64,000 bases of DNA from Treponema sp. (GCA_031267675.1 JAIRYT010000024.1:1-64000), one strand, 5' to 3'; positions 46,929-55,783 are shown, counted from the first letter of the stretch. Made by a program: numbers and translations. Notes: generated by a model not told the origin, from the letters alone.

Positions 46929-49342
46929 TGGGGCCTCCAAAAAACCTGCGCGCTCTTAAACAGCATCGCGGCGCAAAACGCGGCGCTTAACGCGGGAAAA
47001 ACAGCGGCGGCAAAAATATAGACCGGCGTAAAGGAACTTGCCAGGAGCGCTCCGAAAGAAAGCGCGGTAGTAAGGAACGAAAGAATAACCGCGCCAGCCG
47101 CTGATTTTTTTGTTGGAGCGGAATCTTCGGTTAGGTAAAAGATATAATCAAGGCCAAGGCCGAAGGCAAGCATAATTCCGACCGCGCTAAAGAACGAAAG
47201 CGATTCGCCGATACACACAAGAACGGCAAAGCCCCAGCTTACCAGAATGAGCGGCACCGCGGCGATTTTAAGTACGTCAACGGCGAATCTTTGCCAGCCG
47301 TAGTGTCCGGCAGGTTTTTTTAAAAAGCGATAGTAGAGGCAGACAGCTGCGATAATTACCGCATAGGCGGCGGCAAGAAGGCGGAACATGACAATCGTAA
47401 GGGAATCCAGTTCCCTGTCAATATCGCCGGCCCTGTCAACAAGCGCGGCCCATTCAAATGTTGACGCGGCCTTTTCAAGCGCTTCCCGGTCGCCGGCATT
47501 CGGCGAAAGCGGCATAAGACAGTGGTAAAAGACGGGACCCGCCGCGCCCTCTACCGCGCCGATAAACAGGGAGCGGTAAAGCTGCTGTATGGTTTCCGGA
47601 AGTTCCGCTTCTGCGGCGGCAAAATAATTCCGGCGGGCTTCAAAGGCGTCGAGGTAGGGCGCGGCGAGGGGAGGGAGTCCCAGCGACATAAATTGAATTT
47701 CGGCAAAGGGAATCAGGGCCCCGGCGGCGTTGTAGCTTCGCCGCTGTTTAAGGCGCGAGGGAATAAAGCGTGAAATTCCCAAATAGCCGCCGCCATAGGC
47801 TTCGGCAAAGGCTTCTTCGCGCTGGAGGGTTTCTTCTTCGCTCCTTCCCCTGATAATAACGTACGATGGGAATGACGAATAATTAAAAAGCCGCGAAACG
47901 ATTTTTTCTGATTCCATCAGGGCGGGAGGCATTGAATAAAGGCGGCTTATCGTATTTTTTATGGTTACATTGCGCCGGTTATGGACAAGCAAAAGAAGCG
48001 GCGTAATAACAAGAAACGCCAGCGCGATTAAAAGAGGCGCCCGTTTCCACCGTTTGGGGGCGTTGCCGGCTGTATGTTCCCGCCGTAAAAACGCGTTCCG
48101 CGTCCGGGTTCCGGGCGGCAATGCCGGAAAAAGGCAAAGGGCGCTTAGATAACTGGAAAAAAGCCCCGCCGCGGAAAAAAGGGCAAATTCCTTAAGTATG
48201 GTAAAGGGGGTAAAGAAAAGGACGCAAAACGCCACCAGCGACGAAAAAAAACTTAAACTTACGCCGCGTATAATGCGGGCGCGGCTTTCAATGCCGGAAA
48301 GCCCTTCGCGCCGGCGCATAAAAAAATGCACCGAATAGTCGACGCAGATTCCAATTAACGAAACGCCGAATACAAAGGTAAGGATATTGATTTCTCCAAA
48401 AACCAGAAACACCAGCGCGGTTCCCGAAAACACAGAAGCCGCGCAGGCAAAAAGAATCATAAGGACCGGGAACAGCGAGCGAAAAACAACAACAAACATA
48501 ACAAGAATCAGTATCAGGGTTACCGTGCTGATAAACGCGATTTCTTTTTGCGCGCTGCTCGAACTTTCGTAGCTGTGAAAGGGAATGCCGGAATATAAAA
48601 AGCGCGTGTTTGACGCCGCGTTTGTTTTGCGGACATTCTGCAAAACGGTGTCCGCCGCGCCGTACATAAAACGTACGCCGCTTTGGCGGTTTGCAAGAGA
48701 CGCGCCGTTTTCGCTTAATACGCCGCGAATCATCACATAGGATTTTCCCTCAAAATTCGCGCTTAGTACGCTGTCGCGCGGCGCCATGTTTCCGCCGCCG
48801 GCCAGGGCGGCCGACGCAAAGCGGTTAAGGATTCGCGCGGAAAGCAAAAAAGGATCGCGGTCAAGCTGATCCAGCGGAACAAGCGAAAAAGCGCCGTACG
48901 CGTGCGCGAGCGCTTCATCGGCAATATTTTTCGCGTTGCCGCTTTCAAGTTCCGCTATGGTGTCATTGTCAAGAAGCTGGTAGCGGTAGGTTTCAATATA
49001 CGAACCAATGCTATCCATAAAATCGCCTGTGTATAACGAAACTTCTTCAAACGCCGCGTTCCCTTCAAGGTTTGCGTACAGGCTTGCCGCCGCATCCCGC
49101 GCGCCGGCAAAGGTGTCTGCTTCCGCCATAACAATAAAGGAACGGCTGCCGCGTTTGACAAAAAGCTGGTCCGCTTCATAAAAATCGCCGTCCATTGTCT
49201 TTGGCATAATGCTTTGCAGATTGGTTTCAACTTTGGGAATATGTCCAAAAAAAATCAGGGCGCACAGCGCAGCGGCGCTTATGCCGTGAAACAGAAACCA
49301 AACGGCTTTTGCGTTAACGGGAAAAACAGGCTTTTTCATCAT
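46925..49342 (-). CDS. MMPL/RND-type lipid exporter of the APE cluster (ApeM-like)
   Basis: This encodes about 805 residues from the ATG at 49342 (next ATG 49339). Two six-span bundles, each after a large periplasmic loop, are visible: IAFISTVTLILILVMFVVVF with GVSLIGICVDYSVHFFMRRR in the first, and SAVGIMLAFGLGLDYIFYLT in the second. The VDYSVHF and LDYIFYL segments are typical of MMPL transporters, which move lipids or polyketide lipids out of the inner membrane using proton flow. It overlaps the LolA-like gene by 29 bases and the lipoprotein by four. Confidence 0.9.
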   Translation of the reverse strand: MMKKPVFPVNAKAVWFLFHGISAAALCALIFFGHIPKVETNLQSIMPKTMDGDFYEADQLFVKRGSRSFIVMAEADTFAGARDAAASLYANLEGNAAFEEVSLYTGDFMDSIGSYIETYRYQLLDNDTIAELESGNAKNIADEALAHAYGAFSLVPLDQLDRDPFLLSARILNRFASAALAGGGNMAPRDSVLSANFEGKSYVMIRGVLSENGASLANRQSGVRFMYGAADTVLQNVRKTNAASNTRFLYSGIPFHSYESSSSAQKEIAFISTVTLILILVMFVVVFRSLFPVLMILFACAASVFSGTALVFLVFGEINILTFVFGVSLIGICVDYSVHFFMRRREGLSGIESRARIIRGVSLSFFSSLVAFCVLFFTPFTILKEFALFSAAGLFSSYLSALCLFPALPPGTRTRNAFLRREHTAGNAPKRWKRAPLLIALAFLVITPLLLLVHNRRNVTIKNTISRLYSMPPALMESEKIVSRLFNYSSFPSYVIIRGRSEEETLQREEAFAEAYGGGYLGISRFIPSRLKQRRSYNAAGALIPFAEIQFMSLGLPPLAAPYLDAFEARRNYFAAAEAELPETIQQLYRSLFIGAVEGAAGPVFYHCLMPLSPNAGDREALEKAASTFEWAALVDRAGDIDRELDSLTIVMFRLLAAAYAVIIAAVCLYYRFLKKPAGHYGWQRFAVDVLKIAAVPLILVSWGFAVLVCIGESLSFFSAVGIMLAFGLGLDYIFYLTEDSAPTKKSAAGAVILSFLTTALSFGALLASSFTPVYIFAAAVFPALSAAFCAAMLFKSAQVFWRPQ

Positions 49343-49976
49343 CGGTAAGCGACTGGGCGAATTGCTGGTTTGAAAGCGCATAGCTGATGGTATCGCCCTT
49401 TTGTTCCTGAAAGAACAGTGAAGCAATATGCGTGCCGCTTGATCCTTTTATAATAATTGCCGGGGCAAATTGTTTAATCAGGGGATCGCGGGGAATAAGC
49501 CCCAAAGACCACGCGCCGTTTGATTCGGCAAAGTATACTTCAAAACCTTCTTCAAGCGCTTTCGCGTCTCCGGAAAATACGGCGCTCATTGTTTCCGCTA
49601 TGCGGACAAACGCGGCGTTTCCCGCTGTTTCCAGCCGCGTCTTTTTGCCGCCGTTTATTTCTACCAGATAATCCCTTCCTACCGCGGTGATTGACGGATA
49701 GGGTTTTCGCGTATCCCAAATCATTCCCTCTCGCGAAATGGTAAATACGCCGCTTGAAACAAGCGTTCTGCCAAGGCTCTTGATGGTTCTGGTTTGTACA
49801 AAATCGCCCCGGACTACCGGCTGCGACGAAATTCCCCGGCATATTTCCCTAAAGCGCGGACGGTTTGCGCTGTTTAAGGGGCTCTTAAAAATTCCTTCCT
49901 GAACATCGGGAAGCTGCGCGGCGGCAAACGGCGCAAACAGTACCAAAAACAGGACGCTGACGCGGGTTACATTCAT
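49314..49976 (-). CDS. LolA-like periplasmic carrier (ApeL-like)
   Basis: This encodes 220 residues from the ATG at 49976 (MNVTRVSVLFLVLFAPFAAA, a signal peptide). GDFVQTRTIKSLGRTLVSSG, then FTISREGMIWDTRKPYPSIT matches the half-barrel of LolA-family proteins, which ferry lipids across the periplasm. LolA-like proteins are a fixed part of APE clusters and are thought to carry the product or its lipid. A start at 50051 would precede the signal peptide and is rejected. Confidence 0.87.
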   Translation of the reverse strand: MNVTRVSVLFLVLFAPFAAAQLPDVQEGIFKSPLNSANRPRFREICRGISSQPVVRGDFVQTRTIKSLGRTLVSSGVFTISREGMIWDTRKPYPSITAVGRDYLVEINGGKKTRLETAGNAAFVRIAETMSAVFSGDAKALEEGFEVYFAESNGAWSLGLIPRDPLIKQFAPAIIIKGSSGTHIASLFFQEQKGDTISYALSNQQFAQSLTDDEKACFSR

Positions 49977-49989
49977 TTTTCTGTTTTCC

Positions 49990-50409
49990 TTATGATAATA
50001 ATTTTTCCACACGGTCGATAAAAACGGCGGGGCAGGCGAAACAGGATTCATTTTTTTTGATGCAAAACGCCATTTGGGTGCTTGTTCCTTTTGTGGTTAT
50101 GGTTCCTTCTTTGTCGTAAAATTCATATTTGATCCTGATGCAGTTTTCGTATTCGTCAAGAATCGCCTTTGCGCGGACCGTATCGCCAAAGCGAAGGGGG
50201 CGTATATATTTGAGTGATATGCCGGTCACCGGAAACGCATAGCCCGATTCTTTCATGGCGGAGTATCCGTAACCAATCTTGTCAAGCAGGGCGCAGCGGG
50301 CTTTTTCCATGTATTTAACATAGTTTCCGTGCCACACCAGCTCCATAGCGTCAACATCGTAAAATTCCACCGTAAAAATAATTTCAGCTGTCAGTTGACG
50401 GGGATCCAT
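49990..50409 (-). CDS. 4-hydroxybenzoyl-CoA thioesterase family protein (ApeK-like)
   Basis: This encodes 139 residues from the ATG at 50409 (MDPRQLTAEIIFTVEFYDVD), preceded by GGAGG. The hotdog motif FYDVDAMELVWHGNYVKYME contains the catalytic Asp. In APE pathways a thioesterase of this type releases or edits acyl-ACP. Longer frames upstream belong to the acyltransferase gene, which it overlaps by 26 bases. Confidence 0.9.
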   Translation of the reverse strand: MDPRQLTAEIIFTVEFYDVDAMELVWHGNYVKYMEKARCALLDKIGYGYSAMKESGYAFPVTGISLKYIRPLRFGDTVRAKAILDEYENCIRIKYEFYDKEGTITTKGTSTQMAFCIKKNESCFACPAVFIDRVEKLLS

Positions 50410-51370
50410 ACGGCCTCCAAAAATCATAAAAATTATACCACTGATGGGGGTTCCGCAAACAGTATGTTTCAAGAAGGGACGCAAAACGGCGGGCGGCGTC
50501 ATTGATCCACGCGCGCGAAACGCCTGGGCTTTCTTTGCGGAGCCGATGAACATGCATGTTATATTCACTTGAAATTGAAAGCGCTCCCCGGCGAAGCGCG
50601 AAAACGGCATAGACGGGCGCTTCAAGCAGCGACGCCAGAATAAACGGCCCCTGGGGGAACGGCGCGGGGCTTCCCAAAAAGGAAATCATAAACGGTTCAT
50701 GGCGCTTGTGCGCGTGTTTCTGGCCGTCCGGTTTGGGCGTCCGGTCGGCGGCAATAACTACCAGGCCGCCGTCCACGATATGCCGCAAAAGCATGGTGAC
50801 GACGCCGGCGTTTATGCCGGCGGAATCAATAATCCGCAGGCGGGAACGCGGGTTTAATTCGGCGAGCATGCGGGCATAATGGGGCGTAATTTTTGAATCA
50901 AGCACCGAAATTACCGGAATGTCCCGTGATACGCCGGTGCGCGAATAATCGGCCAGGGCGCGGAGCAGTTCCGAATTACCCAAGTGAGAAGTAAGCAGCA
51001 CCGCGCCTTCTTTTTTTTCAAGGCGGTCAATCAGCTGCGGTATATCGTCGTTTTGAAAATGGATATGCGTAAAATCAATTTTGCCTCCCCATGCCTGGAC
51101 TTTTTCGGTAATGGTAATCGCAAAGGCAATCACCTGTTTAAGGCTTTGTAAAGCGTTAAACCGCTTGATCGCGCCGGCCGCGGCGGCATGCGCAAGATAG
51201 CGGCGTGATTGTTCACGCACGTTTTTTGCGGCAAGGAAAAAACAAAAACCAACCGGAAACGCCAACAGGCGAAGCAGGAGCGGCGGCAAAAGTTTAAACA
51301 GAAACAGCAGCAGTTTAAGCTGCCGGTAACCGGCAACTTCGTTCTGCCCGGTCCAGTGCTGATCGTTCAT
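50384..51370 (-). CDS. Lysophospholipid acyltransferase-like enzyme of the APE cluster
   Basis: This encodes 328 residues. A hydrophobic N-terminal stretch (LLLFLFKLLPPLLLRLLAFP) anchors it. The HX4E catalytic motif is in LLTSHLGNSELL, and VVIAADRTPKPDGQ and GSPAPFPQGPFILASLLEAP are the later LPLAT blocks. It would attach the polyene acyl chain to a lipid head group. In well-studied APE clusters I recall this domain fused to the glycosyltransferase; here they are separate genes overlapping by four bases. Confidence 0.88.
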   Translation of the reverse strand: MNDQHWTGQNEVAGYRQLKLLLFLFKLLPPLLLRLLAFPVGFCFFLAAKNVREQSRRYLAHAAAAGAIKRFNALQSLKQVIAFAITITEKVQAWGGKIDFTHIHFQNDDIPQLIDRLEKKEGAVLLTSHLGNSELLRALADYSRTGVSRDIPVISVLDSKITPHYARMLAELNPRSRLRIIDSAGINAGVVTMLLRHIVDGGLVVIAADRTPKPDGQKHAHKRHEPFMISFLGSPAPFPQGPFILASLLEAPVYAVFALRRGALSISSEYNMHVHRLRKESPGVSRAWINDAARRFASLLETYCLRNPHQWYNFYDFWRPYGSPSTDS

Positions 51371-52146
51371 GTTTGGTCTTCCCGGCGTGATTTACATTTT
51401 CGCGCGACGAGCAGCGGCAGGCGTATAATCATGCCAAAGAAAAGCCGCGAAAACGAAAACGATATGCGTACATTGTCGGCAACCATGCGAAAGTGTGAAA
51501 TACCGTCCGCAGGATAATTTACCCTGACCGGAAAAAAAACAAGCGGAACGCCCGCCCATACAAAGCGTACAAGTATTTCGGGATCGAAGGCCATGCGTTT
51601 ATCGATCCAGGTGTTCTGTATGACGCGGAGCGAAGCGTCAACAGGATAAACGCGAAAACCGCAAAGACTGTCTTTAATGTCGTTTGACAATGTACAGACC
51701 CGCGACCAAAAGCGCGAAACCTCCCGGCCCTTTAGGCGGGCAGGGGGAACGCTTTCGTTGTATTCGGGCCTGCCGCAGATCGCCGCCCGGGGATTTTTTT
51801 GCGCCTGTTCAAGAAAAAAACGGCAGCGCGAAACATCGTGCTGGGCGTCTGCGTCTATTTGCAGCACATGGCTCAGCCCCCTGTCGCGGGCATAAAAAAA
51901 TCCGGCGATAAGCGCCGCGCCTTTTCCTGAATTCTTTTTAAGACACAGCGAACTTGCCAGGGGAAAGGCGGTCAGGGTTTCCGCAAGCTGTTGTTTTGTT
52001 TCATCATCGCTTCCATCGTCAACAATAATAACGGGAAGATCAAATTCAACAAGCGAGGCGACAACTTTTTTGATTGTCCGCCCGTGGTTGTACAGCGGAA
52101 CAAGAAAACCGGCTTTGAAAATCATATCCGGTTCGGTGTTATTCAT
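51367..52146 (-). CDS. Family 2 glycosyltransferase of the APE cluster
   Basis: This encodes 259 residues from the ATG at 52146 (MNNTEPDMIFKAGFLVPLYN), which overlaps the end of the ligase fusion by eight bases. The GT-A features are VPLYNHGRTIKKVVASL, IIVDDGSDDET, NSGKGAALIAGF and the DXD-like LQIDADAQHD. It probably adds a sugar to the lipid part of the product. There is no extra membrane domain. A start at 52254 would lie within the upstream gene and is not favoured. Confidence 0.9.
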   Translation of the reverse strand: MNNTEPDMIFKAGFLVPLYNHGRTIKKVVASLVEFDLPVIIVDDGSDDETKQQLAETLTAFPLASSLCLKKNSGKGAALIAGFFYARDRGLSHVLQIDADAQHDVSRCRFFLEQAQKNPRAAICGRPEYNESVPPARLKGREVSRFWSRVCTLSNDIKDSLCGFRVYPVDASLRVIQNTWIDKRMAFDPEILVRFVWAGVPLVFFPVRVNYPADGISHFRMVADNVRISFSFSRLFFGMIIRLPLLVARKCKSRREDQT

Positions 52147-54540
52147 CCGCTGCCGGCGGATACATAAAAATTGTCCCCGAAGAATAACGCAGGGAAGGAT
52201 CGCGGGATGATTCAAACGAAAACGCAAGTTCATTATTTTTACGCCGGTAGTCAAGCGTTAGATAAACGGTAATGGCGGGCGGTATAATATTGCTGAATTT
52301 GACGCGCCTGAAAGAGGATATAAAACGGCCGCAGCGAAAAGCAAAATCCGCGCAGCGTACCACAAGATCGATCTGGGCGACGGCGGGCAGTATTTTATAC
52401 GCGGGAAAATGCCCGTCAAAACAGGGGCAGCCGCCTGAAACCGAAAGCGAAAACCGGGCGGAATCCCCGGCGTCTGATTTTTTGGTTAAAACGCAGTCGA
52501 TACCTTCATGGGCCTTGAGCCGAAGCTGCCCGGCGGGATTTTCGGGATTGTTGAGATTGTTGAGATCGGGAGGGGAACCGGGATTTTCAAAGAGCGCGCG
52601 GATAACTTCGCCCTGGGCCTTACCCTGCGGATTGCGGGGAATGGCTGTAAGGTAACGCCATTTTTTGGGAACCAGAACCGGTTCAAAAAACCGCAGTAAA
52701 TAGTCGCGGAACCACTGGTTAATGCGGCGTTTTTCCATTCCGCCAAATTTTTGCGTTCCTTCTTCGTTAAACGACAACGCCGCCGCAAGGTACTGCCGGT
52801 TTCCCTTCATGGTGATTGATACGGCGTCGCTGACAAAACCCGACTGCAAAAGCCGCGTTTCTACTTCGGTCAGCGAGATGCGTTTTTCTTCTATTTTGAC
52901 AATTGAATCGGCTCTGCCGTTAAGCAGGAAGCGGCCGTCGTCAAAAATTTTGGCAAGATCGCCGGTGGTGAACCCCGCCGGATCTTTTATATAAACGGAT
53001 TTAATTACCAGGCAGCCCTGGTCGTTAAGCCAAATTTTTGCGTTGTCAAACGGCGTCCATTCGGGCCCCGCGTTTGACTGCCTAAAGGCGATGCCCGCTG
53101 TTTCGGTGCTGCCGTATACTTCAACCGGCCAAAACCCGAAACATGTTTCGGTTTTGGCCGCTACCTCCACCGGAAGCGCGCCGCCGGAAGTAAATATCCA
53201 GGGCGATAAAAGCTTTCCGGCGCCTTTGCCGCAGCGTTTTAGAAACGCCGGCACCGTAACAAAAAGGTACGAAGTATCGCGCAATTCTTCCATTGTTTCG
53301 GGATATTCAATGCGCCCTCGGCGAAAGGGAACGCCTGCGGTAAAAGGAAGCATTACCGAAAAAAGAAGGCCGTAAATGTGATGGGGGCTTACCGAAGAAC
53401 ATACCTTGCGCGAAAGAAATTCTTCGCCCCATTTTGAAAGTATGAACGCGTTGTCTTCTTCAAATTCGGTAAGCCGCTGGCTTACCGCTTTGGGACTGCC
53501 GGTAGTTCCCGAAGTGTACATAATGATTTCTGTCGCGGCGGCGTCAATGGGCGGCGCTTCCTCCGCCTCTTCCGTCCCGTCCGCGCGTACGATATCAGGC
53601 ACATAGAAACTTTTTACCGGCGTTCTTTGACCCGCTTCGGCATTGTCGGTAATAAAAGCGGCGTCATGACCGCCGGTTATTTCGGCGATATAGCCGGGAG
53701 CGATGTTTGCGCTAAGGAGCACGGTTTTTTTGCACTGGAGCAGCGCGGTAAAGCCAAGCAAAAAGTACCAGTAGTCGTTACAGTGAAGAATCCAGCGTTC
53801 CGCTTTTTCACCGTTGATAAGGGCGCGGAGCCTGGCGGTTCCCCGTAAAAAATCATCCCAGCTTTGATGAAGGCCTTCGCTGTAACGCCCGCTAAAGCAC
53901 ACGCACGCGCCGCCGCTTCGTGAATCCGCGGTAAAGCGCGAAAGGGGAACTGCTTTGGGAAGGCGCTTTTGAACCATTTTTCGTACGCCGTATTCTACCG
54001 CAAAAAGCGTCCCCATGAGAATATAGGAGACGCCGCCGTTGTAGACCGCCCAGATTTCTTCGCTTCCCCACAGGATTGTGTAAAGCGCGGCGCTTCCGTT
54101 AAGGATAAAAAACGCGCACCAGATCGCCGTTACCGTACGACAATATGCTTCAACGTGTTTTTTTGCGAGCGGGGAAACTTTTTTTTGCAGGCGATCCGCC
54201 ATCACGGCAAAACGGAAGACCATGGAAGGCGGACGCAAAAGCGTGTAACCGAACGCTCCCAGTAAAACGGCGGTAACGCAGAACGGATACAGTTTAAGGA
54301 TGAACGATTTGCCGCTTACAAAGGCAAACGCGCCGGCGGCGGCAAGCAGCAGGGCGTGAAACGCGGGCTTTTTTTTTTCGCGCCGGTAACAGAAATAAAA
54401 AAAACAACGCCGCAGCCAAGGACGGCAAGCGAAACAATACGCAGGGGAATTTTAAAAATCACCAGACCGCAGAATATCAACAGGGGATAAAGCGCGGCGG
54501 CCGTTACGGGAATGATTTTACGGATACTTTTGATGTTCAC
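52139..54540 (-). CDS. COG4648-like membrane domain / acyl ligase / dehydratase fusion, needs -1 frameshift
   Basis: From a GTG at 54540 the zero frame encodes 57 residues with two membrane spans (PVTAAALYPLLIFCGLVIFK, VSLAVLGCGVVFFISVTGAK) and then runs into a stop 18 codons later. Slipping -1 on ten A (54369-54378) gives one continuous product of 800 residues: further spans (ALLLAAAGAFAFVSG, YPFCVTAVLLGAFGY), an ANL adenylating domain (YTSGTTGSPKAV, YGSTETAG, TGDLAKIFDDGRFLLNGRAD, Lys in NPQGKAQGE), and a C-terminal FabZ-like hotdog (CPCFDGHFPAYKILPAV). This joins what APE clusters carry as three genes (membrane protein, ligase, dehydratase). Without slippage, translation from the TTG at 54238 could make the ligase part alone. 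Confidence 0.82.
54369..54378 (-). promoter_or_regulatory. Ten-A slippery run, candidate frameshift or phase-variation site
   Basis: Ten A followed by G on the coding strand. In the zero frame it reads AAA AAA AAA AGC; after a -1 slip AAA AAG continues the long frame. A-rich runs of this kind support ribosomal or transcriptional slippage, and their length changes readily in replication. No Shine-Dalgarno-like stimulator is visible just upstream. Confidence 0.5.
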
Positions 54541-54785
54541 TCCCTGACCAGCGGATAAAGAACCTCAACTACATCCTGAACAGTCCGTACATTTTTAAAC
54601 TGTTCGCTTTCGACTTTACCCGAAAGAAGCGGCTTCATTTTGACGATAAGATCAACCGCATCGATGGAATCAAGGTCAAGATCGCCAAGCAAATCCGCCT
54701 CGGGCGTTACGACGCTGTCTTCCAGGTCAAATTCTTCCATTAAGACTGTTTTTAGCTTTTTAAAAACAACTTCTTTTTTTGTCAC
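54537..54785 (-). CDS. Acyl carrier protein (second in the APE operon)
   Basis: This encodes 82 residues: EADLLGDLDLDSIDAVDLIV contains the Ser that receives phosphopantetheine. It is acidic and helical, as usual for ACPs. It overlaps both the first ACP gene and the following fusion gene by four bases (GTGA). Two distinct ACPs are typical of APE clusters (ApeE and ApeF). Confidence 0.93.
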   Translation of the reverse strand: MTKKEVVFKKLKTVLMEEFDLEDSVVTPEADLLGDLDLDSIDAVDLIVKMKPLLSGKVESEQFKNVRTVQDVVEVLYPLVRE

Positions 54786-55045
54786 GTGCTTTTCTCCGAA
54801 GCAAAAATATAGGCGGCAAGGGCGTTAACCGAAGCGAAGTTCTTTTTATTGTCCGCGCTTTCGGCAGAAAAGGTAACGCCGAATTTTTTCTTGAGCGCGA
54901 CTCCCAGTTCCAGCGCGTCGATCGAATCAAGTCCCAAACCGGAACCAAAGATTGGCTCGGAATCCACGATGTCTTCCGCTTTTACATCTTCCAGTTCAAG
55001 GGCGCTGACAATAAGCTCTTTGATTTTTCGCTTAAGCTCGTCCAT
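54782..55045 (-). CDS. Acyl carrier protein (first gene of the APE operon)
   Basis: This encodes 87 residues from the ATG at 55045 (MDELKRKIKELIVSALELED). The phosphopantetheine site is GSGLGLDSIDALELGVALKK. A start at 55081 lies upstream of the predicted transcription start and is rejected. There is no Shine-Dalgarno; the promoter -10 box ends six bases before the ATG, so translation is probably leaderless. It carries the growing chain for the ketosynthases downstream. Confidence 0.93.
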   Translation of the reverse strand: MDELKRKIKELIVSALELEDVKAEDIVDSEPIFGSGLGLDSIDALELGVALKKKFGVTFSAESADNKKNFASVNALAAYIFASEKST

Positions 55046-55051
55046 GGAGAG

Positions 55052-55081
55052 ATTGTACCAGCAGTGCGGGGAAAAAGTCAA
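55052..55081 (-). promoter_or_regulatory. Promoter of the APE-type operon, predicted leaderless
   Basis: On the minus strand TTGACT (55076-55081), an 18-base spacer and TACAAT (55052-55057) are followed by six bases and the ATG at 55045. It is the only good promoter seen before the operon, whose genes nearly all overlap. It would drive about 12.4 kb. Confidence 0.65.
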
Positions 55082-55783
55082 GCCGGCCGGTCGGGGATAA
55101 TCGGCGAAGGCCGCGGACCAATACTGTGTAATTCGTAATTCGCGGACTTTTTCTTACGTTCCTGTTCAAACCACAGGGCCGGGTACATAGACCGCAATAC
55201 GGCGCAAAAAACAGGAAGAGTGTCCGCGAATGACGCGAATGCGCGCGAATGGACGAATGCGCGCGAATGGATTCGAGGTGTATGATTTAGCGGACACAGC
55301 CGGAAATTGACCGTTTCCGCCCCCGGAACGGAAGCTTTGACCGCGATATTGCCGAACTACCAAAAGCCTGCCGGGCGCCGGATAGCCTGTACAGGAATCT
55401 GACATTTTACCCCGCGCCCGTCCGGCTCTGCCGGCCGCAAGGTTTACCGGTCTCAGACGGAGCGCCAGCCCGCATGGGCTTTGGGGGACAACTCATTTTC
55501 TTCCGCTGTTATGACAAGATACCCGTATTTGCCAGCCTGTTGCGGGCATTTTGTAACAGCCCGGCAGTAAACGGCATTTGGGCCGCGAGGTACTGTAATT
55601 CCAGCCCCGCCTTTGTTTGCGGGCGGCCGAAATGCGGGTAAGCCGTGGGAACAAGGCCGCGGACCGGCCGCCCGGGCGAACGAACCAAGGGGGCGGCCCG
55701 CTTTACCGGCCTGTTGTGCGGCATAAAATCCGCAAAACGGCCCAAAATACTCCGCAAAAAGAATAAACTACGAAGGAAGCTAT
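55082..55783. other. Intergenic region without a supported gene
   Basis: About 700 bases upstream of the APE operon contain the repeat at 55220-55297 and otherwise no frame with a ribosome site and a credible product. A minus-strand frame at 55509-55757 is open but has no recognisable content. The stretch looks like decayed sequence or dispersed repeats at the border of the accessory patch. Confidence 0.5.
55220..55297. repeat. Tandem 18-base repeat bracketed by an 8-base inverted repeat
   Basis: CGAATGCGCGCGAATGGA occurs twice in direct tandem (55236-55253 and 55254-55271), and CGCGAATG occurs again just before. The block is bracketed by GTGTCCGC (55220-55227) and its inverse GCGGACAC (55290-55297). 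A genome-wide dispersed repeat is possible. The reading frame through it gives a repetitive, non-genuine peptide. Confidence 0.7.

Noticed and set aside
55220-55297. Possible CRISPR array
   Set aside because: Only two direct units without spacers and no cas genes; no CRISPR array was seen anywhere in the window.
55166-55405. 79-codon minus-strand frame upstream of the APE operon
   Set aside because: Its repetitive RIRxxxRIR text is just the translation of the CGCGAATG repeat; no ribosome site.
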